From Clostridia bacterium (GTDB taxonomy: Bacteria; Bacillota; Clostridia; Oscillospirales; Acutalibacteraceae), in the NCBI GenBank assembly GCA_017380615.1, contig JAFODQ010000023.1:1-45485 (forward strand): DNA of 45,485 nucleotides. Direction: 5' to 3'. Under the pieces are notes generated by a model. That model was given only the letters and a program-made list of their open reading frames with translations, was not told the DNA's origin and ran no database searches. Made by a program: the position numbers and the translations under genes. Shown piece after piece: positions 24,696 through 33,150 of this stretch. The first letter of the stretch is position 1; each line of letters starts with the position of its first letter.

Positions 24696-26126
24696 TTATT
24701 CAGCGGTATTTGTTTTCTTGAGATTTACAATAATGTTCACAATAATACCAAGAATGAGAGCACAAGCAATAGATGTGATTGTTACCTTACCAAAGCTAAG
24801 TGTGAGACCACCGATACCGGCAATTAAAATTACTGAAACAACAAAAAGATTTTTGTTATCTTCCAGATTAACCTTCTGAATCATCTTCAGACCGGATACG
24901 GCAATGAAGCCGTAAAGAGCCATACAAACACCACCCATTACGCATGCAGGGATAGTGTTAACAAGTGCAACAAATGGGGAGATAAATGAAATAAGTATGG
25001 CCAAAATTGCAGCTGTCAGAATAGTGTACACTGAAGCGTTTTTAGTTATAGCAACACAACCGACAGATTCACCGTATGTTGTGTTAGGGCAACCACCAAA
25101 GAATGCACCAACCATCGAGCCAACACCATCGCCGAGGAGTGTTCTTGAAAGACCGGGCTCAACAAGAAGATCCTTTTCGATGATAGAGGAAATATTTTTG
25201 TGGTCTGCGATATGTTCTGCGAAAACAACAAAAGCAACAGGGACATAAGCAACTAAAATTGAAATAACGTATGTCGCACTGATATCATTGATACCCTTGA
25301 CTGCAGTAAGGAAGGTGAATTCGGGAACAGAAAGGAATGTTTTTATTGTTATTCCGTTAACAAAAAGGTCGGTGAGTGGAGCAAAGTTGATAACGATAAG
25401 CTCGGGATTATTTGTCTTTAAACCAATGAGTGTAAATACTGTTGCAACTGCGTATCCGGCACCAATACCGATAATAAATGGAATAAGTTTACCAATTTTC
25501 TTACCGTAAACCGACGAAACGCAAACAGTAAGAATTGTAACAAGTCCACATAAGAGGGCGATGTAAGGTGAAGCAGTTGGCACGAAGTTGGTTTGTTCAA
25601 CAAGCTCCCACACACCCGCGTCACTTAATTGTGCAACATAGGATATCTCGGGAACTTTATTGCCACCACTTAAAAGGTCACCAATTGCGTTGGTTGCAAG
25701 AGAAAGACCGATAATTGAAACAGTTGGTCCGATAACAACAGCAGGCATAAGCTTGTTGATCCAATTAACACCGGCGAATTTGACAATGATTGCAATGATT
25801 ACATAAACGAGACCTGCAAAAATTGTACCAAGGATAAGACCTAAGTAGCCTAACTGAATGGAAATTGCCCCTGCGAATGCAGCAGCCATTGAACCAAGAA
25901 AAGCAAATGAAGAGCCGAGGAATACAGGACTTTTCATTTTTGTGAATGCGAGATAAACCAAGGTTCCGCATCCTGCACCAAAGAGTGCGGCTGCTGAGCT
26001 CATGCCGTTTCCGACAATTACCGGAACAACGAGTGTTGCTGCCATTATGGCAAGTAATTGCTGGATAGCAAAAACGATTAATTGCCCGAACTTAGGCTTG
26101 TCCTTGACATCGTAAATAAGTTTCAT
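24696..26126 (-). CDS. uraA: Uracil permease (NCS2/UraA family)
   Basis: 476 residues, about 14 transmembrane segments. It has the NCS2 landmarks: QQLLAIMAATLVVP in TM1, FAEHIADHKN with the substrate-binding Glu in TM8, and GGCPNTTYGESVG in TM10. It imports uracil with protons. It follows pyrR with a 50-base gap holding only a tiny hairpin and a GGGGGTAAG ribosome site, so the two are cotranscribed, as in Bacillus pyr loci. Xanthine transport is unlikely given the pyrR linkage. Confidence 0.93.
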   Translation of the reverse strand: MKLIYDVKDKPKFGQLIVFAIQQLLAIMAATLVVPVIVGNGMSSAAALFGAGCGTLVYLAFTKMKSPVFLGSSFAFLGSMAAAFAGAISIQLGYLGLILGTIFAGLVYVIIAIIVKFAGVNWINKLMPAVVIGPTVSIIGLSLATNAIGDLLSGGNKVPEISYVAQLSDAGVWELVEQTNFVPTASPYIALLCGLVTILTVCVSSVYGKKIGKLIPFIIGIGAGYAVATVFTLIGLKTNNPELIVINFAPLTDLFVNGITIKTFLSVPEFTFLTAVKGINDISATYVISILVAYVPVAFVVFAEHIADHKNISSIIEKDLLVEPGLSRTLLGDGVGSMVGAFFGGCPNTTYGESVGCVAITKNASVYTILTAAILAILISFISPFVALVNTIPACVMGGVCMALYGFIAVSGLKMIQKVNLEDNKNLFVVSVILIAGIGGLTLSFGKVTITSIACALILGIIVNIIVNLKKTNTAE

Positions 26127-26176
26127 AAACTTACCCCCAAAAAATTTTTTGTATTATCAGCCCAAGGCTGTTGTTA

Positions 26177-26787
<611 letters not shown>

Positions 26788-26885
26788 TTCATTTACACTC
26801 AAGATTATATTAATATTTTTAGTGGGTTTTGTAAACTGTTTTTTTGTAAGAAATGTGTGTTGTTAATTTGTGTTATTTGACGAAA

Positions 26886-27557
26886 TCAAAGCATATAAAC
26901 GCCGGATTCCAGCTCAACCAACTCTCTGTCATTGGTTTTGATATACCTATATACAGGCTCGTCAAATGTCTTGTAATCAGCAACAGTATAATCCTTGAGA
27001 TTAACAGTACGGATTTTTCGCGATTGGTAATTGCAAACATATAAAGTGTTGTCATAAACAGAAATCGAAACAGGGTTGAGGAATGCTGTTGATGAATCTC
27101 CGCCTATTCGTAACACAATTTTTTCTGTGGAGGGGGAGTATCTGACAATACAATTGTTATCAGGAACAACACACCAGATATATTTTCCTTCGGGAGCTGC
27201 CCCGCTGACAGCGCACTCTTTATATTGCAGGTCGCCCGTCCAATACAACACACCCTTATCATTGAATAAACCGATTTCTCCGCTTGAATACACAACGGCT
27301 ACATGTCTGTTCGGAAGGATTGCAGCATCACAATACAAAAAGTCATTTAATTGTTCTGCGATTTTTTCATAATTCTCTCCGAATTTGTTTAGCAGGTAAG
27401 CACCTCGTGTGCTTGCAGTCGGTCTCTCCAGTTTTACATCATAGGTAAAAAAGGAGATTTTTGTGTTGCCACTTGGAAGTGTGTCTTTTCTTGCAACGAT
27501 TATCCCTTTGTTGAATGGGATAATGTCAACAATATCAATATCCATCAGCTTTTTCAT
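26886..27557 (-). CDS. Protein of unknown function, beta-propeller-like, coupled to rex
   Basis: 223 residues, not assigned to a known family. Repeated short segments (HVAVVYSSGEIGLFNDKGV, KYIWCVVPDNNCIVRYSPS, TLYVCNYQSRKIRTVNLKD) recall NHL/WD-type propeller blades. There is no signal peptide, so it should be cytoplasmic. Its ATG overlaps the rex stop by four bases (ATGA) and uses the GAGGAAAT inside rex, so it is translationally coupled. A role linked to redox sensing is guessed only from position. There is no clear terminator after it before the pyrR leader. Confidence 0.75.
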   Translation of the reverse strand: MKKLMDIDIVDIIPFNKGIIVARKDTLPSGNTKISFFTYDVKLERPTASTRGAYLLNKFGENYEKIAEQLNDFLYCDAAILPNRHVAVVYSSGEIGLFNDKGVLYWTGDLQYKECAVSGAAPEGKYIWCVVPDNNCIVRYSPSTEKIVLRIGGDSSTAFLNPVSISVYDNTLYVCNYQSRKIRTVNLKDYTVADYKTFDEPVYRYIKTNDRELVELESGVYML

Positions 27558-28210
27558 TTTATTTCCTCACCATTATCTGAAAAAGTGTTAATCTGATAGC
27601 AGAGTGTCATAAGAGAATCTCCAAGGTGAACATTTTCAACAGCTATATCCTTGTATTTCCTTATAAGGTCATATTGTGTGAAGTTCCAGAAGCCCTTGAT
27701 TCCCAAAGAAATAAGCTTGTCTGCATTTTCTTCAGCATATTCACTTGGAATGCAAAGAATCGCAACAACGGGCTTTTCCTTTTTGCAGAATTCATCAAGC
27801 TCCGAAGAGTTCATAACAATTCTTCCGCCGATGTCTGTGCCTACCACATTGGGGTTGTTATCAAAAATACCTATCAAATCAAAGCCCCTGTTTTCAAAGT
27901 GAAGGTGGGTAGCGATCGCATGACCGAGGTTACCGGCACCAATCATAATAGCTTTTGATCGTTTATCTATTCCGAGAATGGCTCCGATTTCGTTGTAGAG
28001 CTGTTCGATGTTATAGCCGTACCCCTGCTGGCCGAAGCCACCAAAGCAGTTAAGGTCCTGTCGGATTTGTGAGGCTGTTAAACCCATTCTCATGGAAAGT
28101 TCTTTTGAAGATATTCTGACAACACCCATATTCTTGAGTTCTTCAAGATACCTGTGATAGCGTGGTAAACGCTTGATAACAGGTACTGATACTTGGTTGT
28201 TATTACGCAT
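27554..28210 (-). CDS. rex: Redox-sensing transcriptional repressor Rex
   Basis: 218 residues. The N-terminal winged helix (VRISSKELSMRMGLTASQIR, residues 31-50) is followed by QDLNCFGGFGQQGYGYN and a Rossmann NADH-binding domain with GAGNLG at 91-96. Rex senses the NADH/NAD ratio and represses fermentation and other redox genes. Here it follows aconitase and isocitrate dehydrogenase, whose NADH or NADPH output would link logically. No convincing Rex box was found at the aconitase promoter. Confidence 0.94.
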   Translation of the reverse strand: MRNNNQVSVPVIKRLPRYHRYLEELKNMGVVRISSKELSMRMGLTASQIRQDLNCFGGFGQQGYGYNIEQLYNEIGAILGIDKRSKAIMIGAGNLGHAIATHLHFENRGFDLIGIFDNNPNVVGTDIGGRIVMNSSELDEFCKKEKPVVAILCIPSEYAEENADKLISLGIKGFWNFTQYDLIRKYKDIAVENVHLGDSLMTLCYQINTFSDNGEEIK

Positions 28211-28226
28211 GGATGAACCTTCCTTA

Positions 28227-29393
28227 TTAGTCTAATGTTTTAAGAGTTTCCATAACATAATTACCGAATTCTTCGCATGTGCAACCATTATCACGGCCTG
28301 TGATAACAAGCTTCTTTTCGGTAATCATACAAATATCAAGAGCTTTTTCAAGCTTGTCTGCTTCTTCCTGTTTGCCGATGTGTGAGAGAAGAAGAACTGT
28401 TGCACGAAGCATTGAACACGGATCAGCGTACTGACCTCTGCCTTCCTTGATCATTCGTGGAGCAGAGCCATGAATGGCTTCAAACATTGCGTATTGTTTA
28501 CCGATATTGGCGCTGCCGGCGGTGCCAACACCACCCTGGAATTCTGCGGCTTCGTCTGTGATAATGTCACCGTAGAGGTTCGGGAGAACAAATACCTTAA
28601 AGTCTGTTCTTCTTTTTTTATCGATAAGCTTAGCTGTTGTGATGTCTATGTACCACTCATCAGTGATGATTTCTGGATAATCCTTTGCAATCTCCTTGCA
28701 GAGATTGAGAAATTTACCGTCTGTTGTTTTGATAATGTTAGCTTTTGTGATGATTGATACACGCTCTTTTTTGTTATTGCGTGCATATTCATATGCAAGC
28801 TTTGCGATACGCTCTGTACCTTCAGTTGTTGTAACAACAAAGTCCATTGCAAGCTCTCCGTCAACATCAACGCCTTTGGAGCCTACTGCGTATGCACCTT
28901 CTGTGTTCTCACGGAAGAATGTCCAGTCAATGCCTTCCTCAGGAATTTTAACAGGTCTGACATTTGCAAAAAGATCAAGAGCCTTACGCATTGCAACATT
29001 AGCACTTTCAATATTAGGAAGACCATCGCCCTGCTGAGGAGTAGTTGTCGGGCCCTTAAGAATAACATCACATGCTTTGAGCTCTTCCATAACATCATCA
29101 GGAATAGCTTTCATAACCTTTGCACGGTTTTCAATTGTAAGACCATCAATATACTTGAATTCAATTTTACCTGCCTTTACATCGTCTTCAAGTATGAATT
29201 TAAGAACGTTTGCTGCTTCTCTTGTAATGATGGGGCCGATACCATCACCACCGCAAACACCAACAACAATTTTATCAAGAGCCTTAAAGTCTTTGAATTC
29301 CTTTGTTGATTTGATTTTTTGGTTACGAGCATCCTGCTCGATGAGAAGCTGTCTGAATTTGTTAAGTGCATTTTCAATCTGTACTTCAGTCAT
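28227..29393 (-). CDS. icd: Isocitrate dehydrogenase (isocitrate/isopropylmalate family)
   Basis: 388 residues. Motifs are GDGIGPIITREAANVL, the substrate loop PNIESANVAMRKALDLFANVRPVK, FRENTEGAYAVG, NLYGDIITDEAAEFQGG and HGSAPRM. Its place straight after aconitase favours isocitrate dehydrogenase over isopropylmalate dehydrogenase. Cofactor (NAD or NADP) is not decided. It would give 2-oxoglutarate for glutamate synthesis in a partial TCA branch. The first base of its start codon region overlaps the aconitase stop by one base. Confidence 0.88.
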   Translation of the reverse strand: MTEVQIENALNKFRQLLIEQDARNQKIKSTKEFKDFKALDKIVVGVCGGDGIGPIITREAANVLKFILEDDVKAGKIEFKYIDGLTIENRAKVMKAIPDDVMEELKACDVILKGPTTTPQQGDGLPNIESANVAMRKALDLFANVRPVKIPEEGIDWTFFRENTEGAYAVGSKGVDVDGELAMDFVVTTTEGTERIAKLAYEYARNNKKERVSIITKANIIKTTDGKFLNLCKEIAKDYPEIITDEWYIDITTAKLIDKKRRTDFKVFVLPNLYGDIITDEAAEFQGGVGTAGSANIGKQYAMFEAIHGSAPRMIKEGRGQYADPCSMLRATVLLLSHIGKQEEADKLEKALDICMITEKKLVITGRDNGCTCEEFGNYVMETLKTLD

Positions 29394-31327
29394 TAGTTAT
29401 TCTCCTTTGTGTAATCAAGTAAGCCGCCTGCTGTGAGGATGTCAACCTGTCTTTCGGATACATCGCAGATAAGCTTATATTCTTCGTTTTTAGTTTCGTT
29501 TTTGAGTGTTATTTCCTTGCCGGACTTAAGCTCTGCCTTGATTGCAGGGAGTGAGAGCTTGTCACCGACAGAAATTTTGTCATAATCATCAGGATTGATA
29601 AAGTTAAGTGGGAGGATGCTTGCGTTTACAAGGTTCGCCTTGTGGATACGAGCGAAAGATTTTGTGATGACAGCCTTAACTCCAAGGTAAAGAGGAACAA
29701 GTGCTGCATGCTCACGGGATGAACCTTGTCCGTAGTTGTTGCCACCTATAATTATGCAAGACTCTGCGTCTTGGCAATGTTCAGCAAACTTTTCGTCGCA
29801 TTGACGGAAGCAGAACTGTGAAAGATAAGGGATATTTGAGCGGTAGGGGAGAATCTTTGCACCGGCAGGCATAATGTGGTCTGTGGTGATGTTGTCCTCA
29901 ACCTTGAGCACAGCTGTTGCTTCGATGGAATCAGCGAGAGGGCTTGTTTTGGGGAATGGCTTGATATTAGGACCGTAATAAACCTCAACATTATCTGCTT
30001 CCTCTTTTGTTTCAGCGGGTAACTCGATCATATTATCGTTGATAATGAATTTGCTTGGAAGGTTTACTGAAATATCGTCAGTGGATTTTGTTGCATCTGT
30101 AAGAACGCCTGTGATTGCTGATACAGCTGCTGTTTCGGGGCTGACAAGATAAACCTGACCGTCAGCTGTACCACTTCTGCCTTCAAAGTTTCGGTTAAAG
30201 GTTCTGAGTGAAACGCCAGCTGATTTTGGTGACTGACCCATACCGATACAAGGACCGCAAGCACTTTCGAGAATTCGTGCACCTGCATCAATCATATCAG
30301 CCAGACAGCCGTTAAGCGCAAGCATATTAAGAACCTGTTTTGAACCTGGAGCAATACCAAGAGAAACAGCAGGGTGAACCTTTTTGCCTTTGAGGATTTT
30401 TGCAACCTTCATCATATCAAGAAGTGAAGAATTGGTGCATGAACCGATAAGCACCTGATCGATTTTGATTTCGCCGATTTCCTCAACCGACTTAACGTTA
30501 TCAGGCATGTGAGGCATTGCTGCAAGAGGCTTAAGAGCTGATAAATCAATGTCAATGACGCGTGAATATTCAGCATCCTCATCAGGAAGAAGCTCAACCC
30601 AATCTTCCTCACGGCTCTGAGCCTTCATGAAATTGTATGTAATTTCATCTGAGGGGAATATTGATGTTGTAGCACCGAGCTCAGCACCCATGTTTGTGAT
30701 TGTTGCTCTTTCAGGAACAGAAAGTGTTTTTACGCCTTCGCCACCATATTCAACAACTTTACCAACGCCACCTTTGACGCTTAAAATTCTCAAAACCTCA
30801 AGGATAATATCCTTTGCCGCAACATAAGGGGAGAGCTTGCCGGTAAGATTTACTTTGATTACTTCAGGAACAGTAATGTAGTAAGCACCACCACCCATCG
30901 CAACAGCTACATCTAAACCACCGGCGCCCATTGCGAGCATACCAAGACCGCCGCCTGTGGGAGTGTGGCTGTCTGAACCAATCAGAGTCTTGCCGGGGAT
31001 ACCGAATCTTTCAAGATGAACCTGGTGACAGATACCGTTACCCGGGCGTGAATAACGCACGCCTCTTTTTTTGCAGACTGACTGAATGAATTTGTGGTCA
31101 TCTGCATTTTCAAAGCCTGTCTGAAGAGTGTTGTGGTCGATATAAGCAACCGAAAGCTCAGTTTTTACTCTGTCAATATCCATTGCCTCAAGCTCAAGAT
31201 ATGCCATTGTGCCCGTTGCATCCTGGGTGAGAGTCTGATCAATTCTGATACCGACTTCATTACCAGGAGCATATTCACCATCAACAAGGTGGCTTTTAAT
31301 TATTTTTTCACATAAAGTATTTCCCAT
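29393..31327 (-). CDS. acn: Aconitate hydratase
   Basis: 644 residues, the short aconitase form. It has the [4Fe-4S] ligands Cys297 (GSCTNSS), Cys357 and Cys360 (ACGPCIGMGQ), SDSHTPTGGGLGMLAMGAGGLD, and the C-terminal swivel domain with GGNNYGQGSSREHAA. It isomerises citrate to isocitrate for the next gene. ATG at 31327 follows CGGAGG; a longer frame overlaps the promoter. First gene of acn-icd-rex-unknown. No citrate synthase is in this window. Confidence 0.95.
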   Translation of the reverse strand: MGNTLCEKIIKSHLVDGEYAPGNEVGIRIDQTLTQDATGTMAYLELEAMDIDRVKTELSVAYIDHNTLQTGFENADDHKFIQSVCKKRGVRYSRPGNGICHQVHLERFGIPGKTLIGSDSHTPTGGGLGMLAMGAGGLDVAVAMGGGAYYITVPEVIKVNLTGKLSPYVAAKDIILEVLRILSVKGGVGKVVEYGGEGVKTLSVPERATITNMGAELGATTSIFPSDEITYNFMKAQSREEDWVELLPDEDAEYSRVIDIDLSALKPLAAMPHMPDNVKSVEEIGEIKIDQVLIGSCTNSSLLDMMKVAKILKGKKVHPAVSLGIAPGSKQVLNMLALNGCLADMIDAGARILESACGPCIGMGQSPKSAGVSLRTFNRNFEGRSGTADGQVYLVSPETAAVSAITGVLTDATKSTDDISVNLPSKFIINDNMIELPAETKEEADNVEVYYGPNIKPFPKTSPLADSIEATAVLKVEDNITTDHIMPAGAKILPYRSNIPYLSQFCFRQCDEKFAEHCQDAESCIIIGGNNYGQGSSREHAALVPLYLGVKAVITKSFARIHKANLVNASILPLNFINPDDYDKISVGDKLSLPAIKAELKSGKEITLKNETKNEEYKLICDVSERQVDILTAGGLLDYTKENN

Positions 31328-31367
31328 GTTTTTGCCTCCGAGACTTGTACAAATTTTTAACAAACTT

Positions 31368-31396
31368 ATTTTAATATGTAACAATCTTTTTGTCAA
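31368..31396 (-). promoter_or_regulatory. Promoter for the acn-icd-rex unit
   Basis: Minus strand TTGACA, 17 bases, TAAAAT. A separate 13-base palindrome, TTATGTAACATAA (31417-31429), lies about 20 bases upstream of the -35 and could be an operator for an unknown regulator. Confidence 0.75.
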
Positions 31397-31447
31397 TGCT
31401 TAAGTCAGAAATATTGTTATGTAACATAATAAAATATGTATAAGTAA

Positions 31448-31479
31448 ATATTGAACTTTTTTGTTCAATATGCTATTAT
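31448..31479 (+). promoter_or_regulatory. Promoter with inverted repeat over the -35 for tepA-uppP-ftsK
   Basis: TTGAAC (31451-31456), 17 bases, TATTAT (31474-31479). A perfect 9-bp inverted repeat, ATATTGAAC-TTTTTT-GTTCAATAT (31448-31471), covers the -35 and spacer and is placed like an operator. GAAC and GTTC are six bases apart, not four, so it is not a standard LexA box. Confidence 0.65.
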
Positions 31480-31532
31480 AAAAAAATAGGATAATTGTGG
31501 TTATCAAGGTTATAATATTTCAGGTGGTTTTT

Positions 31533-32258
31533 TTGTTTAATTACTTGAACAATTTTTATGATTTTGAAGCACATAATCCTTTGTCCCAAAAATCCGATGA
31601 GGATTATTGTGAACCTGAAGTGGATTCTCAAGCTCAGGATGGTGGTGTTACTGTAAATGTTAATGGAAGGTTTGTGCACTGCCTTACAATAATCGGTCAG
31701 ATAGAAGGGCATTACACAAATCCTCCTAACACTAAATCAACTAAATATGAGCATATAATTCCTCGTGTTGTTGCTGTCGAGGAGGATGAAAGTATTTCGG
31801 GTTTGCTTATTATTCTTAACACGGTTGGTGGGGATATTGAGGCTGGACTTGCTATTGCTGAGCTTGTTTCATCTATGAGCAAGAAGACAGCTAGTCTCGT
31901 TCTTGGGGGCAGTCATTCCATAGGAATACCTCTTGCTGTTTGTGCTGACAGATCATTTATCGTTCCCACAGCGTCTATGACTGTTCATCCCGTCAGAATG
32001 AATGGAACGGTCATCGGTGTTCCACAGACACTTATTTACTTGAAAAAGATGGAGCAAAGAGTTATTGATTTTGTTTCAAGAAATTCTAAAATTGCTCCGC
32101 AAAGATTTAAAGAACTTATGCTCAATAATGAAGAGCTTGTGTCTGATTTCGGCACCGTGCTGGATGGTCATCAGGCTGTGCGTGAAGGTTTAATTGATGA
32201 AATTGGTGGGCTAGCCGAGGTTATGCGGTTTTTGTCTGAAGATGAAGGAGCTGAATGA
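31533..32258 (+). CDS. TepA-like ClpP-fold serine protease
   Basis: 241 residues, matching the length of Bacillus TepA/YmfB. It has a ClpP/crotonase fold with LLIILNTVGGDIEAGLAIAE, the nucleophile region GGSHSIGIPLAV and MTVHPVRMNG holding the likely His. The family has been linked to protein secretion and to degrading small acid-soluble spore proteins; its role here is inferred. A TTG start five bases after AGGTGG is chosen because it gives an N-terminus like the family; the GTG at 31497 lacks a good site. Neighbour of spoIIIE/ftsK, as in Bacillus. Confidence 0.82.
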   Translation: MFNYLNNFYDFEAHNPLSQKSDEDYCEPEVDSQAQDGGVTVNVNGRFVHCLTIIGQIEGHYTNPPNTKSTKYEHIIPRVVAVEEDESISGLLIILNTVGGDIEAGLAIAELVSSMSKKTASLVLGGSHSIGIPLAVCADRSFIVPTASMTVHPVRMNGTVIGVPQTLIYLKKMEQRVIDFVSRNSKIAPQRFKELMLNNEELVSDFGTVLDGHQAVREGLIDEIGGLAEVMRFLSEDEGAE

Positions 32259-32261
32259 TTA

Positions 32262-33137
32262 ATGAATATTATTAAAGCGATAATTTTAGGTATTGTTCAG
32301 GGAGTTACCGAATTCTTGCCCATTTCAAGCAGTGGTCATATGTCGTTGTTCACTCACTTTAGCGGAGTTAATCCGGAGGTTGCAGGAGTTTTTTCTGCAA
32401 TGCTACATATTGGCACTCTTGTTGCAATTCTTATTATGTTTTACAGACCGATATATGAACTGTTTGAAGAGTTTTTTAAAATTGTTAAAGATATTACGAA
32501 AAGAAACTTTTCCTTCAAGTTTAAAGATATGAGTGAAACAAGAAGAATGTTTTTAATGTTCGTTATCTCGTGCATTCCGTTACTTATTATGCTTATTCCT
32601 GTTGGAAACGGAAAAAATGTTATGGATCTTGTTGATGTTTTCTCAACAGATTCAAGTATCAAGGCAGAAGGTATATGCTTTATGCTAACAGGATTCTTGC
32701 TTCTTTGTGGTGCATTTAAAACCGAAAGGAATAAGCGATTTAAAAAAATGTCACCAATTACAGCTGTGTGTGTTGGCTTTGCGCAGCTTGTTGCAGCTTG
32801 CTTTCCGGGTATTTCGCGTTCCGGTTCAACAATTTCAACTGCATTGCTTTTGGGGTGTTCGCCCGGAAATGCTGTTCGCTATTCGTTCATTCTTTGTGTT
32901 CCGGCTGTTATGGCAAGTGGATTAGTCCAGTTTAGGGATGTGTTTGAAAGTGAACAGATTATACCGGTGTTTCCGCTTTTAATTGGTGTGATAACATCTG
33001 CTGTTGTTGGTGTTTTGGCTATTAAGCTTTTGCAGATTATTATTAAGAAAAAATTGTTTAAGTATTTCGGCTACTACTGTCTTGGGCTCGGTTTTATTGT
33101 GACTATAATCGGCGCAGTTGAAGTCTTTATTAAATAA
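32262..33137 (+). CDS. uppP: Undecaprenyl-diphosphate phosphatase
   Basis: 291 residues with about eight membrane segments. Motif 1 is GVTEFLPISSSGH near residue 15 and motif 2 PGISRSGST near 185. It recycles undecaprenyl diphosphate for cell wall synthesis and gives mild bacitracin resistance. The ribosome site GAAGGAG lies in the end of tepA. Inserted between tepA and ftsK and four bases after the tepA stop, so cotranscribed. Confidence 0.95.
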   Translation: MNIIKAIILGIVQGVTEFLPISSSGHMSLFTHFSGVNPEVAGVFSAMLHIGTLVAILIMFYRPIYELFEEFFKIVKDITKRNFSFKFKDMSETRRMFLMFVISCIPLLIMLIPVGNGKNVMDLVDVFSTDSSIKAEGICFMLTGFLLLCGAFKTERNKRFKKMSPITAVCVGFAQLVAACFPGISRSGSTISTALLLGCSPGNAVRYSFILCVPAVMASGLVQFRDVFESEQIIPVFPLLIGVITSAVVGVLAIKLLQIIIKKKLFKYFGYYCLGLGFIVTIIGAVEVFIK

Positions 33138-33150
33138 AAGGAGATAAGAT

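Noticed and set aside
31417-31429. Rex operator at the acn promoter
   Set aside because: The half-sites are too close and lack the TTGTTAA-N4-TTAACAA spacing.
31448-31471. LexA/SOS box
   Set aside because: GAAC and GTTC are separated by six bases instead of four.
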